DNA of 64,000 bases from Flexivirga meconopsidis (lineage in GTDB: Bacteria > Actinomycetota > Actinomycetes > Actinomycetales > Dermatophilaceae): contig NZ_JAOBQJ010000003.1 of assembly GCF_026162425.1 (NCBI RefSeq), positions 682,001-746,000 of the forward strand. The letters are read 5' to 3'. Within the stretch, counting starts at the first letter, position 1. Each line of letters starts with the position of its first letter. A program made the translations under genes and the position numbers. The notes under the pieces are model-generated. The model was not told where the DNA came from. It made no database searches and saw nothing but the letters and a program-made list of their open reading frames with translations. Shown here piece after piece: positions 16,764-27,269 of this stretch.

Positions 16764-17327
16764 TCAGGCCTCTGCGCCGGCCGACCCCTCCGGCTCTGGA
16801 TCGGAGCGCAGGTAACCACGGTCCTCCATCTCGTCCAGCAGCGAGCGCAGCTCGGAGCGCACGAAGTCCCGAGTCGCGGTGTCGCGCATCGCCAGCCGCA
16901 GCGACGCGACCTCGCGGGTCAGGAACTCGGTGTCGGCCAGGTTGCGTTCGTCGCGCGCCCGGTCGGCCTCGAGCGCGACCCGGTCGCGGTCGTCCTGCCG
17001 GTTCTGCGCGAGCAGGATGAGCGGAGCGGCATACGACGCCTGGGTCGAGAAGAACAGGTTGAGCAGGATGAACGGGTAGGGGTCCCACTGCAGCCCGAAC
17101 AGGCCGATCAGATTGATCAGCACCCACACGATGACGAAGACCGTCATCCACACCAGGAACTGCGCGGTGCCCATGAACCGGGCGAAGTCCTCGGCGAATT
17201 TGCCGAAGGTCTCCGAGTCCATGGGTGTCTTCGGCAGCCAGCGGCGCCCCGCCTCGCGCGGTTGGTCCAGGCGGGTCTCCCGTCCGCGGCCGCGGCCCGT
17301 GCGGGACTGCTCCTCACGGTCGGCCAT
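16764..17327 (-). CDS. DUF1003 membrane protein
   Basis: A 187-residue protein with a basic, Arg-rich N-terminus, two membrane helices (FLVWMTVFVIVWVLINLIGL and FILLNLFFSTQASYAAPLIL) and a charged coiled-coil tail, the classic DUF1003 arrangement. Function is unknown. The start shares one base with the preceding gene's stop. The constant pairing with the MgtE-N/CBS gene suggests a joint role in ion homeostasis, which is inference. Confidence 0.88.
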   Translation of the reverse strand: MADREEQSRTGRGRGRETRLDQPREAGRRWLPKTPMDSETFGKFAEDFARFMGTAQFLVWMTVFVIVWVLINLIGLFGLQWDPYPFILLNLFFSTQASYAAPLILLAQNRQDDRDRVALEADRARDERNLADTEFLTREVASLRLAMRDTATRDFVRSELRSLLDEMEDRGYLRSDPEPEGSAGAEA

Positions 17328-18619
17328 CAGACCGCTTTCCCGGTCGTCGCACCATCACCCGAGCGCACGTCGTGCCGGGCCTCGCGCCAGTCCTCCGGCA
17401 GGATGTGGTCGAGCACGTCGTCGACCGTCACCGCGCCGAGCAGGCGGCCGGGCTCGTCCACCACGGGCAGGCTGACCAGGTTGTATGTCGCGAGCATCCG
17501 GGTCACCTCGCCGAGCGGTGCGGAGTCGGCCACCGGCTCGATGGTCTTGTCCACGATCTGCCCGATCGCGGTATGTGGCGGCTCGCGCAGCAGCCGCTGG
17601 GTGTGCACGACGCCGATGAACCGGCCGGTCGGCGTCTCCAGCGGCGGCCGGCAGACGAAGACCGCCGACGCCAGCGCGGGCGCGAGCTCCTCCCGGCGTA
17701 CGACGGCAAGCGCCTCGGCGATCGTCGCCTCCGGGCCGAGGATCACCGGCTCGGTGGTCATCAGGCCACCGGCGGTGTTCTCGTCATACGTCAGCAACCG
17801 GCGCAGCGGTGCCGCCTCGTCGGGCTCCATCAGTTGCAGCAGTTGCTCGGCTTGCTCGGACGGCAGATCGGACAACAGGTCCGCGGCGTCGTCCGGCTCC
17901 ATCGCTTCCAGGACGTCTGCCGCGCGCTCGGTGTCCAGGCCGGCGAGGATTTCCACCTGGTCGTCGCCCGGCAACTCCTCCAGGACGTCGGCGAGCTTGT
18001 TGTCGTCCAGTGCGGCGGCCACTTCGGCGCGGCGCTTGGGGTTGAGGTCGTGGATGACCTCGGCCAGGTCGGCCACCCGCAGGTCGTCGTAGGTCTCCAG
18101 CAACCGTTCGGCGCTCTGTGCCGCCGCCTGCTGGTGCAGCCCGGTGACGTCGCGGGTATCGACCAGCATGGTGCGGCCGCTGCGGCGCCGGGTCAGCCGG
18201 GACATCGCGGAGGACGCGCCGATCTCCCGGACGAACACCTTGACCAGCACCCAGTCGCGACGTGCGTTCTGCTCGATCGCGACGTCCTCGACGACGCCGG
18301 TGAACTCCTCGCCGTCCGCTCTTACCTCGACCTGGCGGTCGAACAGCTCTGCCAGCACGAGGGTTTCGGAGGCACGTTGCTCGAAGCGGCGCATGTTGAC
18401 CAGCCCGGTGGTGATCACCGCACCAGCGTCGATGCTGGTCACCCGCGTCATCGGCACGAAGACGCGGCGTTTGCCCGGCACCTCGGTGACCAGACCGATC
18501 GCGCGAGGCCAGTTGCCGGCGAAGGTCACGACGACGTCACGGACCCGGCCGACCCGATCGCCGAGCGGGTCCAAGACGGTGAGTCCGGCGATTCTGGCTA
18601 CGAAGACGCGGCTGCTCAC
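17327..18619 (-). CDS. PRC-barrel, MgtE N-domain and CBS-pair regulatory protein
   Basis: A 430-residue soluble protein: two PRC-barrel-like segments at the N-terminus (about residues 1-150), a superhelical MgtE N-domain (LHDLNPKRRAEVAAALDD-type helices, about 190-280) and two CBS motifs to the end (LMTTEPVILGPEATIAEAL ... LVSLPVVDEPGRLLGAVTVDD). It lacks the MgtE membrane channel and is the Rv1232c type. CBS pairs sense adenosyl ligands or Mg. The GTG at 18619 is preferred: TAATCT (minus strand, 18626-18631) ends 6 bases before it, pointing to a leaderless internal promoter. Confidence 0.85.
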   Translation of the reverse strand: MSSRVFVARIAGLTVLDPLGDRVGRVRDVVVTFAGNWPRAIGLVTEVPGKRRVFVPMTRVTSIDAGAVITTGLVNMRRFEQRASETLVLAELFDRQVEVRADGEEFTGVVEDVAIEQNARRDWVLVKVFVREIGASSAMSRLTRRRSGRTMLVDTRDVTGLHQQAAAQSAERLLETYDDLRVADLAEVIHDLNPKRRAEVAAALDDNKLADVLEELPGDDQVEILAGLDTERAADVLEAMEPDDAADLLSDLPSEQAEQLLQLMEPDEAAPLRRLLTYDENTAGGLMTTEPVILGPEATIAEALAVVRREELAPALASAVFVCRPPLETPTGRFIGVVHTQRLLREPPHTAIGQIVDKTIEPVADSAPLGEVTRMLATYNLVSLPVVDEPGRLLGAVTVDDVLDHILPEDWREARHDVRSGDGATTGKAV

Positions 18620-18628
18620 CAGCAAAGA

Positions 18629-19048
18629 TTAGCCAGTGGCGACCGGAGTCTCGTCGTTGGCAGGCCGGTCGGGCGCCGGCTCGGTGAACCCGATTGCCCA
18701 GAGCGCGCATTCGGCCGCCCAGTGCTCCCGCAGCCCGGAGGGCGGGTTGTTCTGCCGCGCGGCGAGCAGCGCCGTCGCGGCCACCTCCCAGGGATCGCTG
18801 CCGGTCTCCAGGCGCACCGGCCACGCGTCGACCGGTCCCACGGCTGCGCGGGTGTCCTTGTCGCGCAGGATCACCCGCAGTGCAGCGGGCAGGTCCGGCA
18901 CGTGTTGCTCGCCGGGGCCGCCCACGACATACGCCGTGTCGGCCGCCGCGGCATACCAGACCGGCAGCGTGCGTTCGTCCGGCAGCACCAGCCAGAGCAC
19001 CTTCGACTTGGACAGCGCCTTCGACACCGCATCGGCCAGTGTGGGCAT
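18629..19048 (-). CDS. Conserved actinobacterial protein, possible split-barrel fold
   Basis: A 139-residue soluble protein, first in the mrp operon. I cannot assign a function. The pattern of an N-terminal helix, strands around VLWLVLPDERTLPVWYAAA and a C-terminal WAAECALWAIGFTEP faintly resembles flavin-split-barrel (pyridoxamine oxidase-like) proteins, but no binding motif is clear. The ATG at 19048 has no ribosome binding site; TAGTGT (minus strand, 19055-19060) lies 6 bases upstream, so it is probably leaderless. Confidence 0.7.
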   Translation of the reverse strand: MPTLADAVSKALSKSKVLWLVLPDERTLPVWYAAAADTAYVVGGPGEQHVPDLPAALRVILRDKDTRAAVGPVDAWPVRLETGSDPWEVAATALLAARQNNPPSGLREHWAAECALWAIGFTEPAPDRPANDETPVATG

Positions 19049-19113
19049 ACCCCGACACTAACGGGCCGCCCCGGCGTACTGTCCGACGAAGCCAAGAAAA
19101 GCGGCGGCGGGTG

Positions 19114-19141
19114 CGAACCTTTCGGCCCGGTCGTGCGTCTA
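19114..19141 (+). promoter_or_regulatory. ECF-sigma-like promoter of the L,D-transpeptidase gene
   Basis: CGAAC at 19114-19118 and CGTCTA at 19136-19141 are separated by 17 bases, close to the GGAAC-N16-18-CGTC consensus of SigE-type ECF factors (one mismatch). It lies about 85 bases upstream of the start at 19227. A sigE gene is in this window at 13767. Confidence 0.5.
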
Positions 19142-19226
19142 GTTGGTAGATCGGCCGGCTGTATGGCGAGGCCGGTGCCGCCGGGGAGGGGCTTCGCGCG
19201 GCGTACATCGCAAGAGGGGGAACGTC

Positions 19227-19925
19227 ATGATTGAAGTCGGACGACGCCAGGTGATGGCCGGGGTTGCCGGGGCCGGTGCGCTCGGCGCGCTCAGCATTGC
19301 GACCGCCGGGAATGCCGAGGCGGCGACCCGGCCGACGATCTGGATCGGCAGCCGGGGCAGCAACGTCACCTACCTGCAACAGCGGCTCAACTACGTGGGC
19401 TACTGGTGCGGTGCCGCGGACGGCATCTTCGGCGCTCAGACCCAGCAGGCGGTCTACGCACTGCAGAAGGCGTGGGGCCTCTACCGGGACGCCATCGTCG
19501 GCCCCAACACCTGGGCCAAGGTCGCGTCCAACTCGCGCCCCGGCGCGAGGTTCGGCGCCGGCTACCGGATCGAGATCGACAAGCGCCGCCAGCTCCTGCT
19601 GGTGGTGTGGGGCAGTTCGGTGCGGTACACCTTCAACACCAGCACCGGCGCGAACAAGCCGTTCTACGCCTGGGGTCGCTGGTACAACGGGCAGACCCCG
19701 AGCGGCAACTTCAAGGTGTTCCGCAGGGTCAACGGCTGGACCAACGACGCGCTCGGCTCGCTCTACCGGCCCTACTTCTTCAACGGCGCGATCGCGGTGC
19801 ACGGTGCGACCAGCATCCCGCCGTACCCCGCGTCACACGGCTGCTGCCGGCTGTCGACGTCGACCCAGGACATGCTGATCGCCGGCGGGTACATGGCCAT
19901 CGGTCGTCAAGTCGTCGTCTACTGA
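19227..19925 (+). CDS. Tat-exported L,D-transpeptidase with peptidoglycan-binding domain
   Basis: A 232-residue wall cross-linking enzyme. The N-terminus GRRQVMAGVAGAGALGAL ... GNAEA is a twin-arginine signal with an Ala-x-Ala site. A PG_binding_1 domain follows (SNVTYLQQRLNYVGY ... DGIFGAQTQQAV), then the YkuD catalytic domain with HGATSIP and the nucleophile motif SHGCCRLS (Cys in SHGC). Such enzymes make 3-3 cross-links between diaminopimelate residues. The start at 19227 has AGAGGGGGAA upstream. The ECF-like promoter at 19114 suggests envelope-stress control. Confidence 0.92.
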   Translation: MIEVGRRQVMAGVAGAGALGALSIATAGNAEAATRPTIWIGSRGSNVTYLQQRLNYVGYWCGAADGIFGAQTQQAVYALQKAWGLYRDAIVGPNTWAKVASNSRPGARFGAGYRIEIDKRRQLLLVVWGSSVRYTFNTSTGANKPFYAWGRWYNGQTPSGNFKVFRRVNGWTNDALGSLYRPYFFNGAIAVHGATSIPPYPASHGCCRLSTSTQDMLIAGGYMAIGRQVVVY

Positions 19926-19956
19926 TTGGCGAGGCAGTTGGTTCGGTAACGAACTG

Positions 19957-20007
19957 GCAACGGCCACCGGATCCGTGCAACCGATCCGGTGGCCGTTGCG
20001 TCTTTTT
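19957..20007 (+). terminator. Intrinsic terminator of the L,D-transpeptidase gene
   Basis: A 17-base perfect stem (GCAACGGCCACCGGATC, 19957-19973, pairing with 19983-19999) followed by GTC and TTTTT at 20003-20007: a canonical Rho-independent terminator on the plus strand. Confidence 0.93.
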
Positions 20008-20077
20008 GGGTGTGGGCGCTCGGGGGCGCTCACCACACTCGCCGGTCGGGGCCGCCGAGTGAAGTATCAGGGGTAGG

Positions 20078-20122
20078 AACGGCCGGTGCCGGCACCTTGG
20101 GGGAGTGCCGGCACCGGCCGTT
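20078..20122. terminator. Hairpin between convergent genes (pepP side)
   Basis: An 18-base perfect stem (AACGGCCGGTGCCGGCAC, 20078-20095, pairing with 20105-20122) with a 9-base loop, 39 bases past the pepP stop. No strong T-run, but the position suits termination of pepP. Confidence 0.75.
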
Positions 20123-20160
20123 TCGCCATCGCCCGGACCTTGTCGGCCCCGACGGCACCG

Positions 20161-21666
20161 TCAGTCGCGGTCGGCCCGCAACCGCGCGATCCACGCCTCG
20201 ACATCATCGGCGGTCCGCGGCAGGTGACCGGACAGCACGTCGTGCCCGTCCTGCGTGACCAGCACGTCGTCCTCGATGCGCACGCCGATGCCGCGCAACT
20301 GCTCCGGCACCAACTCGTCGTCGGCCTTGAAGTACAGCCCCGGCTCGACGGTCAGGATCATCCCCGGCTTGAGCTCGGCGTCCAGGTAATCCTCGCGCAG
20401 CGCCAGCGCACAGTCGTGCACGTCGAGGCCGAGGTGGTGGCTGGTGCCGTGCACCATCCACCGGCGGTGGAACTGGCCCTTGTCCGCGTCGAGGGTGATC
20501 TCCAGGTCGACACCGTCGGGCAGCATGTCCCACTCGGCGACGTACTTGGCGATGACCTCCATCGCGGCGGCGTGTATGTCGGAGAACTTGTTCCCCGGCT
20601 TGACCGCGTCGATGCCGGCCTGCTGCGCGGCATACACCGCCTCGTAGACCTTGCGCTGCGCCTCGCTGAACTTCCCGCTCACCGGAAGGGTGCGGGTGAT
20701 GTCGGCGGTGTAGAGCGAGTCGAGCTCCACACCGGCGTCGATCAGCAGCAGGTCCTCCTCCCGCAGGTCGCCGGTGTTGCGGGTCCAGTGCAGCGTGTTG
20801 GCGTGGTCGCCGGAGGCGCAGATCGAGTCGTAACCGACCCCGTTGCCCTCGTGCCGGGCATAGAGCCCGAAGACGCCTTCGGCCCAGCGCTCGCCGCGGC
20901 CGCGGCGGACCGCTTCGGCGAGCTCGGCGATGACCGCCTCGAAACCGTGTCCGGTCGCCTCGACGGCCTGGCGCAGCTGCTCGATTTCGTACTCGTCCTT
21001 GATCATTCGCAACGTCGACAGGAAGCGGGCGAGCTCCTCGTCGGCCTCGGTGCGGGTCTCCGCGGCGTCCTGCGCCTCGCCCTCGGTCGCGCGCACCTGA
21101 TCGACCTTGACCGTCACGTCGGCGTCGGCATCGCGCACCACCCGCACGCCGACCTCGCCGGCGTCCTTGGCGACCGCGTCGGCGAACTCGTCGAGATGCC
21201 GTGCGGTCAGGCCGAACTCCGCCTCGACGTCCTCGAGCGTCGCGCGCGGACCCACCCAGAACTCGCCGTAGCGGCCGTCGGCGAAGAAGTTGTCCGAGTC
21301 GCGGCCGGCGAGCGGCCGGAAGTAGACGACCGCGTCGTGGCCGCCGCCTTCACGCGGCTCGAGCACGAGCACGGCATCCGGCTCGCGGTCGCTGCCGAAG
21401 CCGGTCAGGTGCGCGAACGCCGAGTGCGGCCGGAAGACGTAGTCGGTGTCGTTGCTGCGGACCTTCAGTCCACCAGCAGGTATGACGAGACGCTCGCCGG
21501 GGAATTGTCGCGACACCGCGTCGCGGCGCTGCGCGGCGGGGTCGGCGACCGCCGACCGCTCCGGCGGCGCGGCATCGCGCGGCGCCCACCCGGTGCGCAT
21601 GTACTCTCGGAACACATCCGGCAACTGCCCTCCACGGGCCTGCGACTTGGCTTGCTTCTCGCTCAT
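20161..21666 (-). CDS. pepP: Xaa-Pro aminopeptidase (aminopeptidase P)
   Basis: A 501-residue M24B metallopeptidase that removes an N-terminal residue before proline. The N-terminal creatinase domain (about residues 40-240) is followed by the pita-bread domain with the metal ligands in order: LLIDAGVELDSLYTADITRT (two Asp), GTSHHLGLDVHD (His), LTVEPGLYF (Glu) and IRIEDDVLVT-like GVRIEDDVLV (Glu). It is last in a minus-strand run with a lipoprotein and a membrane protein. Confidence 0.95.
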   Translation of the reverse strand: MSEKQAKSQARGGQLPDVFREYMRTGWAPRDAAPPERSAVADPAAQRRDAVSRQFPGERLVIPAGGLKVRSNDTDYVFRPHSAFAHLTGFGSDREPDAVLVLEPREGGGHDAVVYFRPLAGRDSDNFFADGRYGEFWVGPRATLEDVEAEFGLTARHLDEFADAVAKDAGEVGVRVVRDADADVTVKVDQVRATEGEAQDAAETRTEADEELARFLSTLRMIKDEYEIEQLRQAVEATGHGFEAVIAELAEAVRRGRGERWAEGVFGLYARHEGNGVGYDSICASGDHANTLHWTRNTGDLREEDLLLIDAGVELDSLYTADITRTLPVSGKFSEAQRKVYEAVYAAQQAGIDAVKPGNKFSDIHAAAMEVIAKYVAEWDMLPDGVDLEITLDADKGQFHRRWMVHGTSHHLGLDVHDCALALREDYLDAELKPGMILTVEPGLYFKADDELVPEQLRGIGVRIEDDVLVTQDGHDVLSGHLPRTADDVEAWIARLRADRD

Positions 21667-21694
21667 CGCCTCATCGTCGCACGCGTGGGCAAAA

Positions 21695-22300
21695 TCACTG
21701 CTTCCAGGCCCAGGTGCCCAAGATGCCGTCCAACGCCTGCGTCCCCTGTGCGACGGCAGACTGGGCGGAGGTCAGCGTGATCGTGTAGATCTTGCCGTCG
21801 AAGATCACGATGTACTGGGTCTGGGTGACCTTCGCGCCCTGCGCGGTGCGGTCGAATGAGTAGCCGCGAGAAGGCAATCCGCCGACAGTGCGGTCGGGCA
21901 GCTCCTTGATCGTGATGCCCTGTTGCCGCCAGGTGATCGCGGCCTGGCTCATCACGTCGTCCAACTCCGGCAACGTCTTCGGCGACTGCACGGTCACGCC
22001 GACGTTGGTGGTGACCTCGTCCTGTGGTTTGGGCGCCTGCAAGGCCAGCACCGACGGGGATCGTTTGACTGACTTCCAACCCGTCGGCATGACCACCGAG
22101 AACGTCTTGTCCGTGCTGGCCGTGCTGCCATCGGCGGCCGAGGTGACCGGTGACGGCGAGGCTGAGGTGCTGACCGTGGTCGCCACCGGCGGCGTGCTCG
22201 TCGAACTGGCCGACGTCGAGCCCGAACCGCCGGAGCAAGCGGAGAGGGTGAGCGTGCCAGCGAGAGCAAGGGCACCGGTCGCCAGGCGTCGTCGGCTCAT
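21695..22300 (-). CDS. LpqN/LpqT-like lipoprotein
   Basis: A 201-residue exported lipoprotein: MSRRRLATGALALAG, then lipobox LTLSAC, a Ser/Thr-rich linker of about 50 residues, and a PsbP/LpqN-like domain beginning TFSVVMPTGWKSV and ending with the strand QTQYIVIFDGKIYTITLT. Mycobacterial LpqN members bind host or envelope factors; here the role is unknown. The ATG at 22300 gives the intact signal; the pepP start lies 28 bases downstream. Confidence 0.82.
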   Translation of the reverse strand: MSRRRLATGALALAGTLTLSACSGGSGSTSASSTSTPPVATTVSTSASPSPVTSAADGSTASTDKTFSVVMPTGWKSVKRSPSVLALQAPKPQDEVTTNVGVTVQSPKTLPELDDVMSQAAITWRQQGITIKELPDRTVGGLPSRGYSFDRTAQGAKVTQTQYIVIFDGKIYTITLTSAQSAVAQGTQALDGILGTWAWKQ

Positions 22301-22314
22301 CACGAGCACACACC

Positions 22315-22806
22315 CTACGAGGGCGGTGCGTCCACACCACCGTGCGACACGGGGCCGTCGAAGAAGCGGGTGCTGCGACGCTGCCAGAGCAGCGCGACGA
22401 CCAACACCCCGATCAACGCCGTCACCGACTGCACCACCGCCATCCCCGCGACCCCGCGGGTGATCATGCCGATCGCGAGCAGCACGTTGAGCACCGCCAG
22501 CACGGTGGCCACGATCCGGGTCCACGCACGGCCCGACCGCAGCAGCAACGCCATCGCCAGCCACAGCACGGTCGCCACGATCGCCATCGTGAGGAAGCCG
22601 TTGCCCGCCAGGTCGCCGGCCCGCTGCAACTCGCCCGCATCCAACCGGTCGCCGGCCGGGCGCGACGCATTCGACTGCCGCAGGCTGTCCCGGATGGCGC
22701 CCCGCGAGGCTGCCGTCACGACGATGCCGACCGCGGCAAGGGCGGCCGCGGCATACATCAGGCGGAGGGCGTTGATCACCGGCCGCGGCGGGGACGTGCG
22801 CGTCAT
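22315..22806 (-). CDS. Four-helix membrane protein of unknown function
   Basis: A 163-residue protein with four membrane helices (ALRLMYAAAALAAVGIVV; GFLTMAIVATVLWLAMALLL; IVATVLAVLNVLLAIGMI; VQSVTALIGVLVVALLWQ) and a charged outside loop RDSLRQSNASRP. It is a common type in Actinobacteria with no assigned role. A GTG two codons earlier (22812) could also start it. Its stop is 14 bases before the lipoprotein start, so the two are likely cotranscribed. Confidence 0.75.
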   Translation of the reverse strand: MTRTSPPRPVINALRLMYAAAALAAVGIVVTAASRGAIRDSLRQSNASRPAGDRLDAGELQRAGDLAGNGFLTMAIVATVLWLAMALLLRSGRAWTRIVATVLAVLNVLLAIGMITRGVAGMAVVQSVTALIGVLVVALLWQRRSTRFFDGPVSHGGVDAPPS

Positions 22807-22859
22807 GCGCACAGCCTGTCAGCATCCCGCCTCCGATGCGCGGTCGATAGGGTTCTGCG

Positions 22860-23468
22860 GTGCTGCTCTCGGTGCTGAACTTCGCCGGTATCGCGGTCTT
22901 CGCGGCGTCCGGTGCGTTGCTCGGTGTTCGCCGCCGGCTCGACCTGTTCGGCATCTGGGTGGTCGCGGTGCTGACCGGGGTCGGTGGCGGCGTCCTGCGG
23001 GACGTCTTCCTCGGCATCCACCCGCCCACCGCGATCGAGGACTGGCGGCTGATCGCGACCGCAAGCGGGGCGGCGCTGGTCGTGTTCGAGTTACACCCGC
23101 AGTTCTCGGCATTGCGTCGCAGCGTGCTGATCCTCGACGCGTTCGGGATGGGGCTATTCGCCACCACCGGCGCCCTGACCGCGCTGCATCATCACGCCAG
23201 CGGGTTCGCCGCCGTGCTCGTCGGCATCACCACCGCAGTCGGCGGCGGCGTGCTGCGTGACGTGCTGGTCAACGAGGTGCCGCTGCTGGTCCAGCAACGG
23301 GACCTGTACGCCGTGCCGGCAATGGCCGGTGCGACCGTCCTCGTGCTGATGGTCGACACCGGGATCAGCGACGGCCAGTCGCTCATCGCCGGGACGGTTT
23401 TGGCTTCCGGCTTCCGGCTCATTGCCCTCAGGCTGAAGTGGCGCCTGCCGCTGGCGCCCGACCGATGA
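22860..23468 (+). CDS. TRIC-type (UPF0126) cation channel protein
   Basis: A 202-residue protein built from two three-helix repeats plus a seventh helix. Each repeat carries the family's glycine-rich kink motif: TGVGGGVLRDVFLG and TAVGGGVLRDVLVNEVP. These prokaryotic homologues of trimeric intracellular cation channels conduct monovalent cations, probably K. The GTG at 22860 is apparently leaderless, with TAGGGT at 22848-22853 six bases upstream. Confidence 0.92.
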   Translation: MLLSVLNFAGIAVFAASGALLGVRRRLDLFGIWVVAVLTGVGGGVLRDVFLGIHPPTAIEDWRLIATASGAALVVFELHPQFSALRRSVLILDAFGMGLFATTGALTALHHHASGFAAVLVGITTAVGGGVLRDVLVNEVPLLVQQRDLYAVPAMAGATVLVLMVDTGISDGQSLIAGTVLASGFRLIALRLKWRLPLAPDR

Positions 23469-23502
23469 CGGCGCGCGCCCGACGCTGAGTTAGATTCGCG
23501 GC

Positions 23503-24351
23503 GTGCTCATCGACCTGCATACCCATTCCACCCAGAGCGACGGGACCCAGTCCCCGGCGGACCTGATGCGGTCGGCCGCCGACGCTCGGTTGGATGTCGT
23601 CGCACTCACCGATCACGACACAACGCGGGGCTGGGGCGAGGCGGCCCGGGCGGTGCGCGACGTCGGTGTCGCGCTCATGCCGGGCATCGAGATCTCCTGC
23701 GCCGTCGACGGTGTCAGCGTGCACCTGCTCGGTTACCTGGTCGACCCGCTCGACGCTGCACTGCTCGGCGAACTCGAGCACGCGCGCGCCTCCCGGCGTA
23801 CCCGTGCGCAGCGGATGGTCGAACGGCTCGCGCCCGACACCGGCCTGACCTGGGCCGACGTGAAAGAGCAGTTCGGCGCCGAAACCACCATCGGCCGGCC
23901 ACACATCGCCGATGCACTGGTCCGGCGCGGGGTGGTGGCCTCACGCGACGAGGCGTTCGCGTCATACCTGGCGAGCGGATCGAAATATCACGTCTCGCAC
24001 TACGCGCCCGACCCCGCGCTCGCGACCCGGCTGGTGCGGTCGGCCGGCGGCGTGCCGGTCATGGCACACCCGTTTGCCGGCGCACGCGGCCGCGTCGTGG
24101 ACGAGTCCGTGATCGAACGTATGGCGGATGCCGGCCTCGCCGGGCTCGAGGTGCACCACCGGGACCACTCCGACAGCGAGATCGGCGCCGGACTGCGGCT
24201 GGCCGACCGGCTCGGGCTGCTGGTGACCGGCTCCAGTGACTACCACGGCAGCGGCAAGCAGAACGAACTCGGCGAGAACACCACCGACCCGGCGGTCTTC
24301 GACAAGATCGTCGAGGAAGCAACCTCGGGCACCCAGGTCATCCGGCCCTGA
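23503..24351 (+). CDS. PHP-domain phosphoesterase
   Basis: A 282-residue PHP metal-dependent phosphoesterase. Metal ligands appear in order: LIDLHTHSTQSDGT, LTDHDTTRGW, PGIEIS, then GGVPVMAHPFA and GSSDYHG. The family member YciV/RnmA is a 3',5'-nucleoside bisphosphate phosphatase or 5'-3' RNA exonuclease; that activity is inferred. The GTG at 23503 has TAGATT at 23491-23496, six bases upstream, and no ribosome binding site. Confidence 0.9.
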   Translation: MLIDLHTHSTQSDGTQSPADLMRSAADARLDVVALTDHDTTRGWGEAARAVRDVGVALMPGIEISCAVDGVSVHLLGYLVDPLDAALLGELEHARASRRTRAQRMVERLAPDTGLTWADVKEQFGAETTIGRPHIADALVRRGVVASRDEAFASYLASGSKYHVSHYAPDPALATRLVRSAGGVPVMAHPFAGARGRVVDESVIERMADAGLAGLEVHHRDHSDSEIGAGLRLADRLGLLVTGSSDYHGSGKQNELGENTTDPAVFDKIVEEATSGTQVIRP

Positions 24352-24377
24352 CGGGCCCGCCCGCAAAAGGGAAGGCC

Positions 24378-24403
24378 GCCGGCACACCCCTGGAGGTGCC
24401 GGC
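24378..24403. terminator. Short hairpin between convergent genes
   Basis: GCCGGCAC (24378-24385) pairs with GTGCCGGC (24396-24403) around a 10-base loop, 26 bases after the PHP stop. No T-run. The rest of 24352-24500 shows nothing recognisable. Confidence 0.6.
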
Positions 24404-24500
24404 GACCGAATTCCCCGATGACTGCAATCCTGCCGGTCAGCCGGTCAGACCGCCATCGGACTCCGGCCGAAGTTTGCCGTCCCGGTCCTAAGACCAAGTC

Positions 24501-25514
24501 CTAGTTCGTCCACTGTGAGGGCGTGGCGTCGTGGGGGCCGGCCATCCCGAGAGTCCAGGCGATCGCGGATCGCTGGGCGACCCCGAGCTTGCGCAACACG
24601 TTTCCCACGTGTGTCTTTACCGTCTTCTGCGAGATGTGCAACCGGTCGGCCAGTTCGGCATTGCTCAGGCCCTCCTGGGCGATGAGTTCGGCGATCTCGG
24701 CCTCGCGGCTGGTCAGCCCGGCCTTCGGATCGGGGCCCGCCGGTGCCTTGCTGCGCAACTGGCCCACCAGGTCGCCGATCTCGACCTGCAACTGCTCACA
24801 CAGGTCCAGGAGTTGCCGGGCGTCGTCCGCGATCGCCGGGCTGTCGTCGCTGGCCCGGTCGGCCAGGCCGCCGATCGCGTCGTGGATGCGGTCCAGCCGG
24901 ACGTTGACCTCGCCGATCAGGTCGAGCTCGTTGCGCAGGTTGGCGCTGTTCAGCTCGGGGTAGATGCTGTAGAGATCCAGCTCGTCCTGCTCGGCGGCGT
25001 CTCGCGCGAACGAGTGCATGAGCGCGCGACCGAGCCAGTCGAAGGCGCGCACGACCTCGTCGTCGTACACGTCGGGCTCCAGGCTCTGGATGCTCATCAA
25101 CCCGGCCACGTCGCCATTGCCCGCGTCGAGCAGCGGCACCACCGCGGCGTCGCGGGACACCTCCGTCTCGTCGCCGAACGGTATGGCGTTGGCCAGCCGC
25201 GCACCGTCGTCGTCGCTGTGCAGGTAGGGGCGTTTGCTGGCCCGCACCCAGAAGGACACGCCCTGCTTGCCGAACGTGCCGATGTCCGGCCGGAGGAACT
25301 GGTTGTGGTCGTAGATGTACGGGATGAAGATCGTGTCCTCGTCCCGGTAGAAACCGATGTAGAAGCTGTCGACCCGGGTGAGCTCGGAGATCGTCGTCCG
25401 GCACACGGCGTAGCGCGTCGCGTGCTGCCCGCGCTCGATCGTGCTCAACCGCTGGTCGGCCGAGCGCAGCCGCTCGACGAACTCCGCGGAGAACCCGCCG
25501 CCAATGCGTCCCAT
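24501..25514 (-). CDS. GAF-domain LuxR-type transcriptional regulator
   Basis: A 337-residue regulator. A GAF-like sensor domain occupies about residues 25-185 (RVDSFYIGFYRDEDTIFIPY ... VVPLLDAGNGDVAGLMSIQS), a helical coil about 195-260, and a LuxR/NarL HTH at the C-terminus (LTSREAEIAELIAQEGLSNA ... LHISQKTVKTHVGNVLRKLG). No receiver domain. The ligand is unknown. It begins 12 bases after the DEAD-box helicase stop, so the two are an operon. Confidence 0.88.
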   Translation of the reverse strand: MGRIGGGFSAEFVERLRSADQRLSTIERGQHATRYAVCRTTISELTRVDSFYIGFYRDEDTIFIPYIYDHNQFLRPDIGTFGKQGVSFWVRASKRPYLHSDDDGARLANAIPFGDETEVSRDAAVVPLLDAGNGDVAGLMSIQSLEPDVYDDEVVRAFDWLGRALMHSFARDAAEQDELDLYSIYPELNSANLRNELDLIGEVNVRLDRIHDAIGGLADRASDDSPAIADDARQLLDLCEQLQVEIGDLVGQLRSKAPAGPDPKAGLTSREAEIAELIAQEGLSNAELADRLHISQKTVKTHVGNVLRKLGVAQRSAIAWTLGMAGPHDATPSQWTN

Positions 25515-25526
25515 CGGCGAGGCGTC

Positions 25527-27047
<1,521 letters not shown>

Positions 27048-27269
27048 TCGCTTGTGGAGTTCCTATCGGCAGGCCCCGGATGCTGCAGCGGCAGGTGTGC
27101 CGGGCACGCGGCGGGGCGCGTGGGTGAAGCGGAGCCGATCGGATTTCTTCGTGCGGGCCAGACCCGCGGTCAAGTCGTGTCGTATGCCGACCGGGCACCG
27201 TCGTGACGGAGGTGTCGGAGGAAGTCTATCGTCAATCGCCGCCAGGCTTGGACCGTTACCATCTGCGGC

